NCBI GenBank assembly: GCA_041394325.1
Contig: JAWKIJ010000001.1
Coordinates: 1,674,001 to 1,738,000 of the forward strand
DNA length: 64,000 nucleotides
Direction: 5' to 3'
Origin: JAWKIJ01 sp041394325
GTDB lineage: Bacteria; Actinomycetota; Acidimicrobiia; Acidimicrobiales; Microtrichaceae
The notes under the pieces are model-generated. The model was not told the DNA's origin. It saw only the letters and a program-made list of their open reading frames with translations, and ran no database searches. Shown here piece after piece: positions 8,978 to 18,207 of the stretch. The position numbers were made by a program, and so were the translations under genes. Each line of letters begins with the position of its first letter. Within the stretch, counting starts at the first letter, position 1.

Positions 8978-9933
8978 GCGTGCAACCGTCGACCGACGCG
9001 CGGATCGTCGACCGCGGCTACCGCCGCTACGACGGTGATCGCCTGGGTGTGGCCGGAGCGGTGTCCAGCGTCACCCGGTACACGATCCAACGCGTGTTCG
9101 GCATCCACCGGAAGTTCCGCTTCAAGGTGCTGCCGATCCTCTCGATCGCCATCGCGTACATCCCCCACGTCGTCTGGGTCGGCATCGTGGTGCTGACCCG
9201 CCAACTCGACGAGCAGATGGCCGGCGGTGACGGGGGGTTCGGCGCCCCACCGGGTACCGGCAGGAGGGTCGCCAACCTGCTGATCAAGGACTATCCGAGT
9301 TCCTACGGGAACGTCGTCGCCGCGATCGCGTTGTTCGCGGCGTTCGTCGCCCCGGAGGTGCTGTGTCCCGATCGGCGGACGGGGATGTTGGGTCTGTACT
9401 TCGCGTCACCCCTCAACCGCTGGACCTACCTACGGGCCAAGCTCGTCGCCGTCGTGTCGATGCTGATGTTGGTGACCCTCGGGCCGCCGCTGTTGTTGCT
9501 GATCGGCTACTCGACCCAGGGGTACGGGCCCTCGGGCCCGGCCGAATGGGCGAGCACCTTTGGCCGGGTGCTCCTCACCGGTGTCGGCATCGCCGTCTTC
9601 CACACCGCGGTCAGCCTGGCGATCAGCTCGGTCACGTCCCGACGGGCCGCGGCCTCCGCCGCCTTCGTCGTCGTGGTGATGGGCACCGGGGTGCTGATCC
9701 CGGCACTGATCTACGAGGGCGGACTGTCGATGGACTGGGGCGCATTCAACCTGTTGACCCTGCCCCTTGAGTTCGCCTACCGGGTCTTCGGTCAACCGTC
9801 GTCGCTCGTCGACCCCCGCACCTTCTACGACACGATGAGTACCCCCGTCGTGTACGGCGCGTTCGCGGGGTGGATCGTGCTGAGCGCGGTGGTGGTGTGG
9901 GACCGCTACCGCCGCATCGAGGTGACGCGGTGA
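8974..9933 (+). CDS. ABC-2 type transporter permease
   Basis: Membrane subunit, 319 residues with about six hydrophobic helices (for example VLPILSIAIAYIPHVVWVGIVV, written here in part as LPILSIAIAYIPHVVWVG). The segment APEVLCPDRRTGMLGLYFASPLNRWTYLRAKL, in part DRRTGMLGLYFASPLNRW, is the conserved cytoplasmic coupling region of ABC-2 permeases. GTG start at 8974 overlaps the previous stop (GTGA), implying translational coupling. No substrate clue. Confidence 0.85.
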   Translation: MSVQPSTDARIVDRGYRRYDGDRLGVAGAVSSVTRYTIQRVFGIHRKFRFKVLPILSIAIAYIPHVVWVGIVVLTRQLDEQMAGGDGGFGAPPGTGRRVANLLIKDYPSSYGNVVAAIALFAAFVAPEVLCPDRRTGMLGLYFASPLNRWTYLRAKLVAVVSMLMLVTLGPPLLLLIGYSTQGYGPSGPAEWASTFGRVLLTGVGIAVFHTAVSLAISSVTSRRAAASAAFVVVVMGTGVLIPALIYEGGLSMDWGAFNLLTLPLEFAYRVFGQPSSLVDPRTFYDTMSTPVVYGAFAGWIVLSAVVVWDRYRRIEVTR

Positions 9934-10920
9934 GCGTGCCCACCCCCGATGTGCGCCCCCGCGCGGCAGTACCGCCGTCGCCGGTCCCTCCGGTGGCGGT
10001 CCGCAACGTGAGCATGTGGTTCAAGGGTCTCGTCGCCGTGTCCGACGTCAGCTTCGACATCTGGCCCGGGGTCACCGCGGTGCTCGGCCCCAATGGTGCG
10101 GGCAAGTCGACGCTGCTACGGATGCTGTGCGGGCTGGCGCCGCCCGACCTCGGTACGGTCCGACTGCACGGCGTCGATCCACGGGCCAGGACGGAGGTGC
10201 TCGCCACCGTCGGCCTGGTGCCCCAGCAGGAGGGCATCTTCCCAAGGATGACCGCCAGGCGTTTCGTGACACTCGCTGCGACCCTGTGCGGTCTCGACGA
10301 TCCGGATGCATCCGCGCGCCGGGCGCTGGCGACCGTCGAGATGGACCCCGACGACACGCGCCCCGTGGACTCCTACTCCAAGGGGATGCGCCAGCGCGTG
10401 AAGGTCGCGCAGGCCCTCGTGAACGATCCGTCGATCATCGTCGCCGACGAGCCCCTCAACGGGCTCGACCCGCGTCAGCGGTTGCGCATGGTCGACTTGT
10501 TCCGCGCCCTCGGTGCCGAGGGTCGCACCGTCGTGGTCAGTTCCCACGTCTTGGACGAGGTCGAACGCTTCGGATCCCGCGTCCTCGTGATGGCCCAGGG
10601 TCGCCTTGCCGCGGAGGGCGACTTTCACGGGATCCGGGCGTTGATGGACGACCGCCCGCACCTCCTTCGGTTGCGTGCCGATCGCGTGCGAACTCGTCTC
10701 GACGTTGCTCGCGTGGGGGCTGGTGCGCGGAGCGACCTTGCTCGACGACCGGACCGCGCAGGTCGCGGTGGACTCCGTCGACCATTTCCGTTCCCGGATC
10801 GCGCCCACCGCCGAACAGGTCGGCGCGCTGTTGCGCGAGGTCACCCCGCTCGACGACGACCTGGAGAGCGTGTTTCGGTACCTGGTCGGTGCCGGACCGG
10901 GGTCGGGGGTCCGTTCGTGA
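9930..10920 (+). CDS. ABC-2 type transporter ATP-binding protein, second (one apparent frameshift)
   Basis: Second ATPase of the cluster. GTG start at 9930 overlaps the permease stop. Walker A GPNGAGKST, Walker B IIVADEPLNGLDP and switch His in VVSSHVLDEVE are clear; the signature is the variant YSKGMRQRVK. The frame breaks near 10690: one added base joins RADRVR to ELVSTLLAWGLVRGATLLDD, and the new frame ends at 10920. Read uncorrected, the ATPase would fuse artificially to the downstream permease as a 577-residue ORF, which would mislead automatic annotation. Confidence 0.82.
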
Positions 10921-11603
10921 CGGAGTTGACGATCCTGTCCCGCACGATCCTGTCGGTGGTGTGCACGCGGGCCCGGATCGTCGGTTTCGTGCTCGTCGGC
11001 GTGGTCGAGGTGGTGGTGGCCGTGGTGGTGTCGAGTGGCGTCGACACCGTCGACCGCTTCGGACTGATGCTGCTCATCCCTATCGCCGCGTTGGTCTTCG
11101 GTACGGCGTCGATGGGCGACGCGATCGAGGACGGGACCTACGTCTATCTGTGGCTCCGACCGATCCGGCGTTGGCGGATAACCGTCGCGGCCTACCTGGT
11201 GACGTTGGCGATGGTCGTCCCGATGGCGGTGTTGCCCACCGTCGTGGCCGCCGGCGTCGCCGGTGACACCCGGTTGCTCGGCGCCGCGGTGCTCGCCGCG
11301 TCGGCGGCGGCCGTCGCGTACTCGGCCCTGTTCGTCCTGCTCGGTCAACTCACCCAACGGGCGTTGATCTGGGGGATCTGCTACCTGCTCATCTGGGAGC
11401 AGTTCATCGCCCGCGGTGGCAAGGGTTTGGGACTGCTGTCGGTGCACAGTCATGCCGCGTCGCTCTTGGCGCGGACGATGGGGATGACGCGGATGACCCT
11501 GGCGTACTACTCGCGGCCCGTTTCGTTTGCAGTGCTGGTGGTGGGGGCATGGTGTCTCGTGGCGTTGTCCGCGCTCCGCCAGCGCTCGATGATCGTCGCC
11601 TGA
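10917..11603 (+). CDS. ABC-2 type transporter permease, second
   Basis: 228-residue membrane protein with six hydrophobic segments, starting at GTG 10917, which overlaps the TGA of the repaired ATPase gene. The loop SMGDAIEDGTYVYLWLRPIRRWR is the family's coupling region (DGTYVYLWLRPIRRW). Last gene of the exporter operon; a dispersed hairpin repeat follows 16 bases after the stop. Confidence 0.8.
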   Translation: MTELTILSRTILSVVCTRARIVGFVLVGVVEVVVAVVVSSGVDTVDRFGLMLLIPIAALVFGTASMGDAIEDGTYVYLWLRPIRRWRITVAAYLVTLAMVVPMAVLPTVVAAGVAGDTRLLGAAVLAASAAAVAYSALFVLLGQLTQRALIWGICYLLIWEQFIARGGKGLGLLSVHSHAASLLARTMGMTRMTLAYYSRPVSFAVLVVGAWCLVALSALRQRSMIVA

Positions 11604-11619
11604 CCCCCGCCACTCACCC

Positions 11620-11667
11620 GTTTGTCGCGCGAAAGTCGCGCCCGGGCCGCGACTTTCGCGCGACAAA
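11620..11667. repeat. Dispersed hairpin repeat, copy 2
   Basis: Perfect 20-bp arms 11621-11640 (TTTGTCGCGCGAAAGTCGCG) and 11648-11667 around loop cccgggc. Lies between convergent genes, 17 bases after the exporter permease and 11 bases before the end of the ATPase gene on the other strand. Each arm itself contains CGCGA-AAG-TCGCG, so it can also fold locally. Confidence 0.9.
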
Positions 11668-11677
11668 ACCGGTGGGA

Positions 11678-14143
11678 TCAGGTGGTGGGGACCCACACGA
11701 GGGCGACCTGGTCGACCGTGATGTCGGTCTTCTCGAGGGGGATCGTCGCCGTCTCGATCGTCGCGGCCACGTCGTTCCAATGGGCCACGATGTCGGTGAT
11801 CTCCTGGGCGAGTTGGTCGTTGAGGGCGTTGAGGTCGGCCGTCTTGTCCTCGACCCGTGCCATCGCCTGTTCCATCCGGTCCCCCGTTCGCTGGGTGCGA
11901 GCGCGGCCCGACGCGGCCCGGTTGACGGCCGAGGAGATCGAGCGGGCGCTGCGGCGCCCTCCGAACAGGGCCCCCAGCACGCTCCCACCGATGCTGAGCA
12001 GTTCGCTGTTGCGTGACGTCGCCGCCTGGGACTGCAACTGGGCGGCCTTCTGCTGTTCGGCGGTGACCGCCTGTTGGAGCTTTCCGATCCTCGCCTGGAG
12101 CTTCTGGCGGATCCGGTTCGCGTCGGCGTCCGCGTTCGCCGACGCCGAGTCGCGGCATCGCTGCGCGAACTCCTCGGGGGTCTCGCCGGGTCGGGCGACC
12201 ATCTTCAACGCCCGGTTCACAGACACGGAGGTCGTGCGGTTCCGGAACAGATGGTCCTTCACGTCGGCCTCGATGTTGCGGAAGTAGGTCTTGTTGGCGA
12301 TCGGTGCGGCGGGGATCACGTAGCGCACCCCTGTGGGGGCGGTCGTGCGGAGGTCGCGGTCGTCGTAGTCGACGCTGTAGGCCTTGGTCGGGTCCACGCG
12401 TGAGTCGACGAGGGGAGCGAAAATCGCTTCGATCTGTTCGGTCTCGCGCACGCCCAACGAATCGTCGTCGTACAGAAGGGTGACGCGGACGGCGATCGCC
12501 GCCTGGAGCCGGGGGCCGCCGGCCTGGGCGCCGAGCGACGCGGCCCACGGTGCGGCCGGGTCGAGGTAGCGCACCGGCGTACCCTCCGCGACGGTGGGCA
12601 TCGCCGGAGTCTCGTCTTCGGCCGTTGCAGCGACCGGGGCGGTCACCGCCTCGACGTGGGTCGCCCCCGCGGCTGCTCCCGTCGCGGAGGCGACCGCGGT
12701 GGGGGTACTCACCGGTGGGGTGGCGCCTGCGGTCGGACCGCTACCCGGTACATCCGACGCGGCGGCGATGGATGGTCGGTCCATGTCGGGGAGCCGGCCG
12801 ACCTGGTCCTTGGAGAGGGGGCCCGCGAGGTACGACATCGCCCAGCGGACACCGACGGTCCTCGGGGGTTTGCCACCCGTGGTGTGCAACAGGAACTCCC
12901 GCTTCGCAAGGCCCGAGATGGTGGCGGCGGTGGCTGCCATGTCGACGGTGCCGGCGGCGGAGCTCATCCCGTCGAGGAGTCGCTGCTTGTCGCGGTCGGT
13001 CTGGAGGCGGCCGATCAGCCAGGTCCCGGCATTGGAGATGGCCTTGTAGTCGAGGTCGACGGGGTTCTGGGTTGCCAGCACCACGCCGATGCCGAACGCT
13101 CTGGCCTGCTTGAACAACGTCAACAGCGGCTTCTTCGACGGCGGTGCAGCCGTCGGAGGTACGAACCCGTACACCTCGTCCATGTAGACGAGCGCCCTCA
13201 ACGTGGTCGAACCCGACTGGGCGCGCATCCAAGCGACGAGCTTGGAGAGCAGTCGGGTCACGACCATCTGGCGCTCCTCGTCGGACAGGTGCGCCATGTA
13301 GATCACCGCGGCGCGTGCGGAGCCGTCGGGGTTCCACAGCATCGCCTCGATGTCGAGCGGTGCACCTTGGCCCCACGCGGCGAACGACGGTGACGCCAGC
13401 AGGCCGTTCAACTTGAGCATCAGCTCGGTGCGGTCCTTTCGGGGGAAGAACGTGTCCACCTCGATCACGCCGAGTTTGCGCATCGGCGGATCCTGGATCC
13501 GCACCAACAGGGTCGCGAGGTCCAGCGTCTCACCCGCGGCCCATGCCTGGGCGACGATGTTGGCCATCAGCACGTGCTCGCGGCCCGACATCGGATCGGA
13601 GCTGACACCGACGAGGGCCAGGAGGCCCTGGACCAGCGCTTCGATCTCGTCGTGGGTGGCCTCGGCGTCGGCCGGCGCGCCGGTGGCACCCACTGGCGGG
13701 GCGAGCGAGCCGATGAGGTCGACGGGTACGCCGGCGGTGGAACCCGGTGTATAGACCGTCATCGGGTGCTCCGCGCGGAGCGCGCCGATGTCGGTCGGAT
13801 CGATGCCCCAGTCCGCAAGGCCCCGGGTCCACGTGGTCGCCGTCTCGGCGGCGTCGGCACCGGCGGGAACCCACGGCGCGAAGTCCTCCGGAAGCAGCCG
13901 CGGGAAGGTCAGCAACAGGTTGCCCATGTCGCCCTTGGGATCGATGATCAGCGTCGGGATGTCCTGTGAGAGTGCCTCCTCCAACAACACGATGCCCAGG
14001 CCGGTCTTGCCCGAGCCGGTCATCCCGACGATCACCCCGTGGGTCGTCAGGTCCGCCGGGTCGATCCCGACGGCTTCGCCCGTTCGAGTGTGGTCGGTGG
14101 GATCGGTCGTCTCTCCGACGTACAGGCCCTCGGGACGGCTCAT
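11678..14143 (-). CDS. HerA/VirB4-like ATPase with C-terminal coiled coil
   Basis: 821-residue P-loop ATPase of the HerA/FtsK superfamily, often annotated as DUF853/DUF87 ATP-binding protein. Start ATG 14143 is set by AAGGAG 7 bases upstream. Walker A GMTGSGKTGLG is near residue 40, followed by LIIDPKGDMGNLL, and a second acidic motif ALVYMDEVYGFVPP lies in the middle. After about residue 530 an Ala/Thr/Pro-rich linker leads to a conserved beta region and then a long coiled coil (KLQQAVTAEQQKAAQLQSQA and MEQAMARVEDKTADLNALND), with a short Gly-rich hydrophobic stretch between. Related enzymes pump DNA or protein; no nuclease partner (NurA) is nearby. Function here is unknown. Confidence 0.8.
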   Translation of the reverse strand: MSRPEGLYVGETTDPTDHTRTGEAVGIDPADLTTHGVIVGMTGSGKTGLGIVLLEEALSQDIPTLIIDPKGDMGNLLLTFPRLLPEDFAPWVPAGADAAETATTWTRGLADWGIDPTDIGALRAEHPMTVYTPGSTAGVPVDLIGSLAPPVGATGAPADAEATHDEIEALVQGLLALVGVSSDPMSGREHVLMANIVAQAWAAGETLDLATLLVRIQDPPMRKLGVIEVDTFFPRKDRTELMLKLNGLLASPSFAAWGQGAPLDIEAMLWNPDGSARAAVIYMAHLSDEERQMVVTRLLSKLVAWMRAQSGSTTLRALVYMDEVYGFVPPTAAPPSKKPLLTLFKQARAFGIGVVLATQNPVDLDYKAISNAGTWLIGRLQTDRDKQRLLDGMSSAAGTVDMAATAATISGLAKREFLLHTTGGKPPRTVGVRWAMSYLAGPLSKDQVGRLPDMDRPSIAAASDVPGSGPTAGATPPVSTPTAVASATGAAAGATHVEAVTAPVAATAEDETPAMPTVAEGTPVRYLDPAAPWAASLGAQAGGPRLQAAIAVRVTLLYDDDSLGVRETEQIEAIFAPLVDSRVDPTKAYSVDYDDRDLRTTAPTGVRYVIPAAPIANKTYFRNIEADVKDHLFRNRTTSVSVNRALKMVARPGETPEEFAQRCRDSASANADADANRIRQKLQARIGKLQQAVTAEQQKAAQLQSQAATSRNSELLSIGGSVLGALFGGRRSARSISSAVNRAASGRARTQRTGDRMEQAMARVEDKTADLNALNDQLAQEITDIVAHWNDVAATIETATIPLEKTDITVDQVALVWVPTT

Positions 14144-14369
14144 CGGCGGCTCCTTCTCGTGGTGACGCGCCCGCACGGGTGCTCCCCGGGGCATGGTCAC
14201 AATGCCACGCCGTCCCACGGTGGGTCTGAGCCACCTTCGTCGGACTCGCGCCGGCGAAGGAGGTTCTCAGGTCGGGATCGCGTCGCGTTCGTCGGATCGC
14301 GATGGTCGCGCGATGCTGTCGCGTCCGCGGGTCGAGAGTCGATGCCGCGTTACCGGAAGGACACGTGAT

Positions 14370-14561
14370 ATGGGCCTCGACGACCTCGCAAACAAGGCCA
14401 AGGCGCTCGCGGAGGAGCATGCCGACAAGGTGGACGACGGCATCGACAAGGCGGCCGAGTTCATCGACGAGAAGACCGGCGGCAAGTTCAGCGACAAGAT
14501 CGACCAGGGTGCCGAGAAGCTCAAGGACATCCTCCCGGGGGGCGACGGCGGGGCGAGCTGA
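14370..14561 (+). CDS. Small MT0933-like antitoxin protein
   Basis: 63-residue acidic, helical protein. The run DKVDDGIDKAAEFIDEKTGG and the following FSDKIDQGAEKLKD match the Rv0909/MT0933 antitoxin family pattern (KHADKVDQGIDKAGDFVDEKTGG-like, from memory). ATG 14370 is preceded by GGAAGGA. No SRPBCC-type toxin gene lies next to it, although an SRPBCC protein is encoded 3 kb downstream; many actinobacteria carry orphan copies, so an antitoxin role is unproven. Divergent from the HerA-like gene, with 226 bases between starts. Confidence 0.75.
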   Translation: MGLDDLANKAKALAEEHADKVDDGIDKAAEFIDEKTGGKFSDKIDQGAEKLKDILPGGDGGAS

Positions 14562-14614
14562 GCTCCGGGTCCGCTGTTCGGCGCATACGGCCCGCCCGGT
14601 AACGTGCGGGCCGT

Positions 14615-15679
14615 ATGCGTAACCCGAAGGACTTCTTCAAACCCCTCGCGGCGGGTGCCCCCGAACCGCTGAGGGAGATCCCGTTCCCGCCGTCGCGGAT
14701 GATCCACTTCTTCCCGCCGCACCTCGACAAGCTCACGGCGAAACTCCCCGAGATCGCCCGCAAGGCCGACATCGTGCTCGGCAACCTGGAGGACGCCATC
14801 CCCTCCGACGCCAAGGAGGCGGCGCGTGCGGGTCTCGTGAGGGTCGGCAAGGAGATGGACCTGGGCGACGCGCAGCTCTGGACCCGCGTCAACAGCCTCG
14901 ACTCGCCGTGGGTGCTCGACGACCTCATCACCTTGGTCACCGAGATCGGCGACCGTCTCGACGTGATCATGATCCCCAAGGTCGAGGGCCCCGAGGACAT
15001 CCACTACGTCGACCGGATCCTCGCCCAGCTGGAAGCCAGGGCGGGTCTCACCAAACCGTTGATGGTGCACGCGATCCTCGAGACGGCGAGGGGCATGGTC
15101 AATATCGAGGAGATCTGCGCGGCATCCCCGCGGATGCAGGGCCTGTCGTTGGGCCCGGCCGACCTCGCGGCCAGTCGTCGCATGAAGACCACCCGAGTCG
15201 GCGGGGGCCACCCCGGCTACCTCGTACGCGAGGACCACGTCGACGGCGACATCGAGGGGCCGCGGAGCACCTACCAGCAGGACCTGTGGCACTACACCAT
15301 CGCCCGGATGGTCGACGCGTGCGCGTCCAACGGCATCCTGCCGTTCTACGGCCCGTTCGGCGACATCAAGGACGTCGTCGGGTGCGAGGACCAGTTCCGC
15401 AACGCGTTCCTCCTGGGCTGTGTAGGTGCATGGTCGCTTCACCCGGTGCAGATCGACATCGCCAAGAAGGTGTTCTCGCCGGACCCCGCGGACGTGGCGC
15501 ACGCGTTGCACGTCATCGAAGAGATGGGTGACGGCACGGGGGCGGTGATGATCGACGGGAAGATGGAGGACGACGCCTCGGTCAAGCAGTGCCACGTGAT
15601 GGTGAACCTGGCCAAGATGCTGTCACGAAAGGACCCCGAACTGGCCGACCGGTACGGCTTCGCCGCCGTCGATCTCTAG
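14615..15679 (+). CDS. mcl: L-malyl-CoA / beta-methylmalyl-CoA lyase
   Basis: HpcH/HpaI-CitE family enzyme that reversibly cleaves malyl-CoA to glyoxylate and acetyl-CoA, or beta-methylmalyl-CoA to glyoxylate and propionyl-CoA. At 354 residues it matches the long Chloroflexus-type lyase rather than short CitE proteins. Diagnostic stretches are [25 protein letters not shown] (with the Glu-Asp metal site), [25 protein letters not shown] and GPFGDIKD. Followed after 77 bases by a second CitE-like lyase. Together they suggest glyoxylate or C3/C5 acyl-CoA assimilation, for example an ethylmalonyl-CoA or 3-hydroxypropionate-type route; no other enzyme of those pathways is in the window. Confidence 0.88.
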   Translation: MRNPKDFFKPLAAGAPEPLREIPFPPSRMIHFFPPHLDKLTAKLPEIARKADIVLGNLEDAIPSDAKEAARAGLVRVGKEMDLGDAQLWTRVNSLDSPWVLDDLITLVTEIGDRLDVIMIPKVEGPEDIHYVDRILAQLEARAGLTKPLMVHAILETARGMVNIEEICAASPRMQGLSLGPADLAASRRMKTTRVGGGHPGYLVREDHVDGDIEGPRSTYQQDLWHYTIARMVDACASNGILPFYGPFGDIKDVVGCEDQFRNAFLLGCVGAWSLHPVQIDIAKKVFSPDPADVAHALHVIEEMGDGTGAVMIDGKMEDDASVKQCHVMVNLAKMLSRKDPELADRYGFAAVDL

Positions 15680-15756
15680 TCGGCGTTCGGCGGGAACGAT
15701 CCGGCCCGGAACCGTCCGACCACCACCATCCGAAACGCTCGATCGAGGAGCAACCG

Positions 15757-16632
15757 ATGTCCTCCGACACCATCATCCCGCGCCGCTCGGTGCTGTACAT
15801 GCCCGGTGCCAACGACAAGGCGCTGGAGAAGGCGAAGACCCTTCCGACCGACGCGATCATCTTCGACACCGAGGACTCGGTCGCCCCCGACATGAAGGCG
15901 GTGGCGCGCGACAAGGTGGCCGCCGCGGTCGCCTCGGGTGCCTACGGCGACCGGGAGCTGACGATCCGGGTCAACGGTCTCGACACCGAGTGGTTCGGCG
16001 ACGACGTCCGATCCGCGTCGGCCGCGGGCCCCTCGGGGATCGTCGTCCCGAAGATCAACTCGGCCGACGACGTGGCCCTCGTCGAGGCATTGATGCTCGA
16101 CGCCGGCGCTCCGGACCACACGATGATCTGGGCGATGCTCGAGACACCCGCGGCGATGGAGCGGGCGGTCGAGATCGCCACCGCCTCCGAGCGGCTCGCG
16201 GTGCTGGTCATGGGTACCAACGACCTGGCCAAGGAGTTGCGTGCGGGGCTGGTCCCGGGACGGGCTCCGTTGCTCTGGGGCCTCGGTCGCTGTATCAACG
16301 CCGCGCGGTTCGCCGGCAAGGTGATCCTCGACGGTGTCTTCAACGACGTGAAGGACCCCGATGGGTTCGCCGCGGAGTGTGGTCAGGGGGCCGAGATGGT
16401 CTTCGACGGCAAGACACTCATCCATCCGAGCCAGGTCGAACCCTGCAACGAGGCGTTCTCGCCGTCAGCGGGCGAGGTCGAGTACTCGCGGCGCGTGATC
16501 GATGCCTTCGAGGAGGGGATCGCCGAGGGAAAGGGCGTCATCACCGTCGACGGGCGCATGATCGAGAACCTCCATGTGGACAACGCCCGCCGGGCCCTCG
16601 CGATCGCCAACGCGATTGCCGATCGGGCTTGA
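15757..16632 (+). CDS. CitE-like CoA ester lyase (possible malyl-CoA thioesterase)
   Basis: 291-residue member of the HpcH/HpaI aldolase / citrate lyase beta family. ATG 15757 follows GAGGAG at 6 bases. RRSVLYMPGANDKALEKA is the classic N-terminus; DAIIFDTEDSVAPD carries the Mg-binding acidic residues, IVVPKINSADD and DGKTLIHPSQVEPCNEAFSP complete the family pattern. Size and pairing with a long malyl-CoA lyase recall the mcl1/mcl2 arrangement of Rhodobacter, where the short protein hydrolyses malyl-CoA; that specific role is inference. Most likely co-transcribed with the upstream lyase. Confidence 0.85.
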   Translation: MSSDTIIPRRSVLYMPGANDKALEKAKTLPTDAIIFDTEDSVAPDMKAVARDKVAAAVASGAYGDRELTIRVNGLDTEWFGDDVRSASAAGPSGIVVPKINSADDVALVEALMLDAGAPDHTMIWAMLETPAAMERAVEIATASERLAVLVMGTNDLAKELRAGLVPGRAPLLWGLGRCINAARFAGKVILDGVFNDVKDPDGFAAECGQGAEMVFDGKTLIHPSQVEPCNEAFSPSAGEVEYSRRVIDAFEEGIAEGKGVITVDGRMIENLHVDNARRALAIANAIADRA

Positions 16633-16684
16633 GGGGGACGAGCCCTCCACCGATTCGTCGCCCGGTCCGGTTACGGTCCGGTCC

Positions 16685-17530
16685 ATGAGCGATCCGAATG
16701 CGCCCTTACCCGCCGCGCCCGCCTCGCCGCCGAACTGGTATCCGGACCCGTGGGGTCGGCACGAGCACCGCTGGTTCGACGGTGCACAGTGGACCGATCA
16801 GGTGTCGAGCCACGGTCGTCAGTCGACCGACCCGCCGGTCGGTGCCGCCCACGTACCCACCGTCGACCGCGGCGCGGACAAGGTCCAGCGCGACGTGCGG
16901 CGCGCCGGCATCGAGGGTGTGCAGACCGGTGGCGGAGGCAGCCTGTTCACCGAATCGATCCTCGTCGTCAACCAGACGGCGAAGTTGATCGAGGTCAACA
17001 GCGAATATGCGATCTTCGACGCCAACGGCCGCCAGATCGGGGCCGCACGACAGGTGGGTCAGAGCGCGGCGAAGAAGGCGCTGCGGGTGCTCAGCAACCT
17101 CGACCAGTTCATGACGCACAAGCTCCAGATCGTCGACGCCGACGGCCGGGTGGCGTTGTCGCTGACACGACCGGGAGCGGTGTTCAAGTCGAAGGTGTTG
17201 GTCGAGGGCGGTGATGGGCGGCCGGTCGGGGCGATCGTGCAACAGAACATCCTCGGCAAGATCCGCTTCGCCCTCGAGGCCGCGGACGGCCAGGTCGTCG
17301 GTTCGCTCAACGGTGAGAACTGGCGCTCCTGGGACTTCAACATCCGCGACTCGGCCGAACGCGAGGTCGCGCGGGTGACCAAGACGTGGGAGGGCCTCGC
17401 GAAGGCGATGTTCACGTCTGCGGACAACTACGTCGTGAAGATCCACGAGCAGCTTCCCCAGCCGTTGCACTCGTTGGTGGTCGCGTCGGCGGTCGCGATC
17501 GACACGGCCCTGAAGCAGTCGAGCAACTGA
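16685..17530 (+). CDS. DUF2510 and scramblase (LURP-one-like) domain protein
   Basis: 281 residues. The N-terminus has a DUF2510 module (NWYPDPWGRHEHRWFDGAQW), followed by a linker and a C-terminal phospholipid scramblase / LURP-one-type beta-barrel domain (LVVNQTAKLIEVNSEYAIFD, then RVLSNLDQFMTHKLQIVDAD). Such proteins may bind lipid or act at the membrane, but no enzymatic role is established. Start ATG 16685 has TACGGT ending 7 bases upstream and no Shine-Dalgarno sequence, so it appears leaderless. The spacer also holds a direct repeat of GGTCCGGT. An SRPBCC protein is encoded 1 base after its stop. Confidence 0.75.
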   Translation: MSDPNAPLPAAPASPPNWYPDPWGRHEHRWFDGAQWTDQVSSHGRQSTDPPVGAAHVPTVDRGADKVQRDVRRAGIEGVQTGGGGSLFTESILVVNQTAKLIEVNSEYAIFDANGRQIGAARQVGQSAAKKALRVLSNLDQFMTHKLQIVDADGRVALSLTRPGAVFKSKVLVEGGDGRPVGAIVQQNILGKIRFALEAADGQVVGSLNGENWRSWDFNIRDSAEREVARVTKTWEGLAKAMFTSADNYVVKIHEQLPQPLHSLVVASAVAIDTALKQSSN

Positions 17531-17531
17531 G

Positions 17532-18050
17532 GTGGTCCCGGTGAACTCCGACAGCGTCCGAGCCGGGACCGGCGCCGACCCGTCCGAGCGGATCGAGGCT
17601 CGTCGAGCGATCGCTGCGACCCCTTCGGAGATCTTCCCGGTCCTCACCAGTCCTCAGGGTCATGTGGCCATCGACGCATCGGGCATGTTGCAGTCGGCCT
17701 CGGGTGAGCCCGTCGGTGCTGTGGGCGACTCGTTCACCGTCCACATGGACCGTGAGGCCCTCAACGACTATCCGTTGGGCCTGTACGACGTGACCGTGAA
17801 CATCGTCGCCTTCGAGCAGGATCGTGAGATCGCCTGGCGCGTCGGGGGCCAACTCGAGCTCGGCCACGTGTACGGCTATCGGCTCGAGCCGATCGATGAT
17901 GCCACGATGGTCACGTCGTACTGCGACTGGTCGACGGTCGAGGACTCGTGGAAGCCGATCTTCCCGGTCATCTCGGTGACGAACCTGCAGGCGACGCTCG
18001 GGATCCTCGCCCGCACGGTCGCCCCGGGAAGGGCGCGGCCCGGCGCCTGA
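17532..18050 (+). CDS. SRPBCC (polyketide cyclase-like) family protein
   Basis: 172 residues from GTG 17532; GTG 17541 is an alternative. The pattern IEARRAIAATPSEIFPVLTSPQGH is the START-like SRPBCC opening, with the hydrophobic cavity strands and C-terminal helix (SWKPIFPVISVTNLQATLGIL) following. The family binds hydrophobic ligands; ligand unknown. It immediately follows the scramblase-like gene and is almost certainly co-transcribed. The toxin partners of MT0933-like antitoxins are also SRPBCC proteins, but the 3-kb gap makes such pairing speculative. Confidence 0.75.
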   Translation: MVPVNSDSVRAGTGADPSERIEARRAIAATPSEIFPVLTSPQGHVAIDASGMLQSASGEPVGAVGDSFTVHMDREALNDYPLGLYDVTVNIVAFEQDREIAWRVGGQLELGHVYGYRLEPIDDATMVTSYCDWSTVEDSWKPIFPVISVTNLQATLGILARTVAPGRARPGA

Positions 18051-18207
18051 CACGACGCGTCGGCCCCTGACCCGCGTCGCCCGGCCGCCCGCGCCGGACA
18101 TCGAGGGAGGTCACCCGACCGGTGCACGATCTCGTTCAGGTGCTTCCGCGCCGCATCTAGGCTCGAGAGTGTCGTGAGGGTGATGCAGCCTGGAGAGGAA
18201 CGGCGAC

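Noticed and set aside
9870..11603. 577-residue ABC ATPase-permease fusion
   Set aside because: The continuous frame exists only because of a frameshift near 10690; the alternative frame gives a normal ATPase end at 10920 and a GTG start for a separate permease at 10917.
10116..12548. 810-residue minus-strand ORF
   Set aside because: Antisense shadow of the ABC genes and out of frame with the HerA-like gene; low-complexity Arg/Gly/Pro composition.
14370..18050. Toxin-antitoxin pair formed by the MT0933-like protein and the SRPBCC protein
   Set aside because: They are 3 kb apart with four genes between and different apparent promoters; kept as separate entries.
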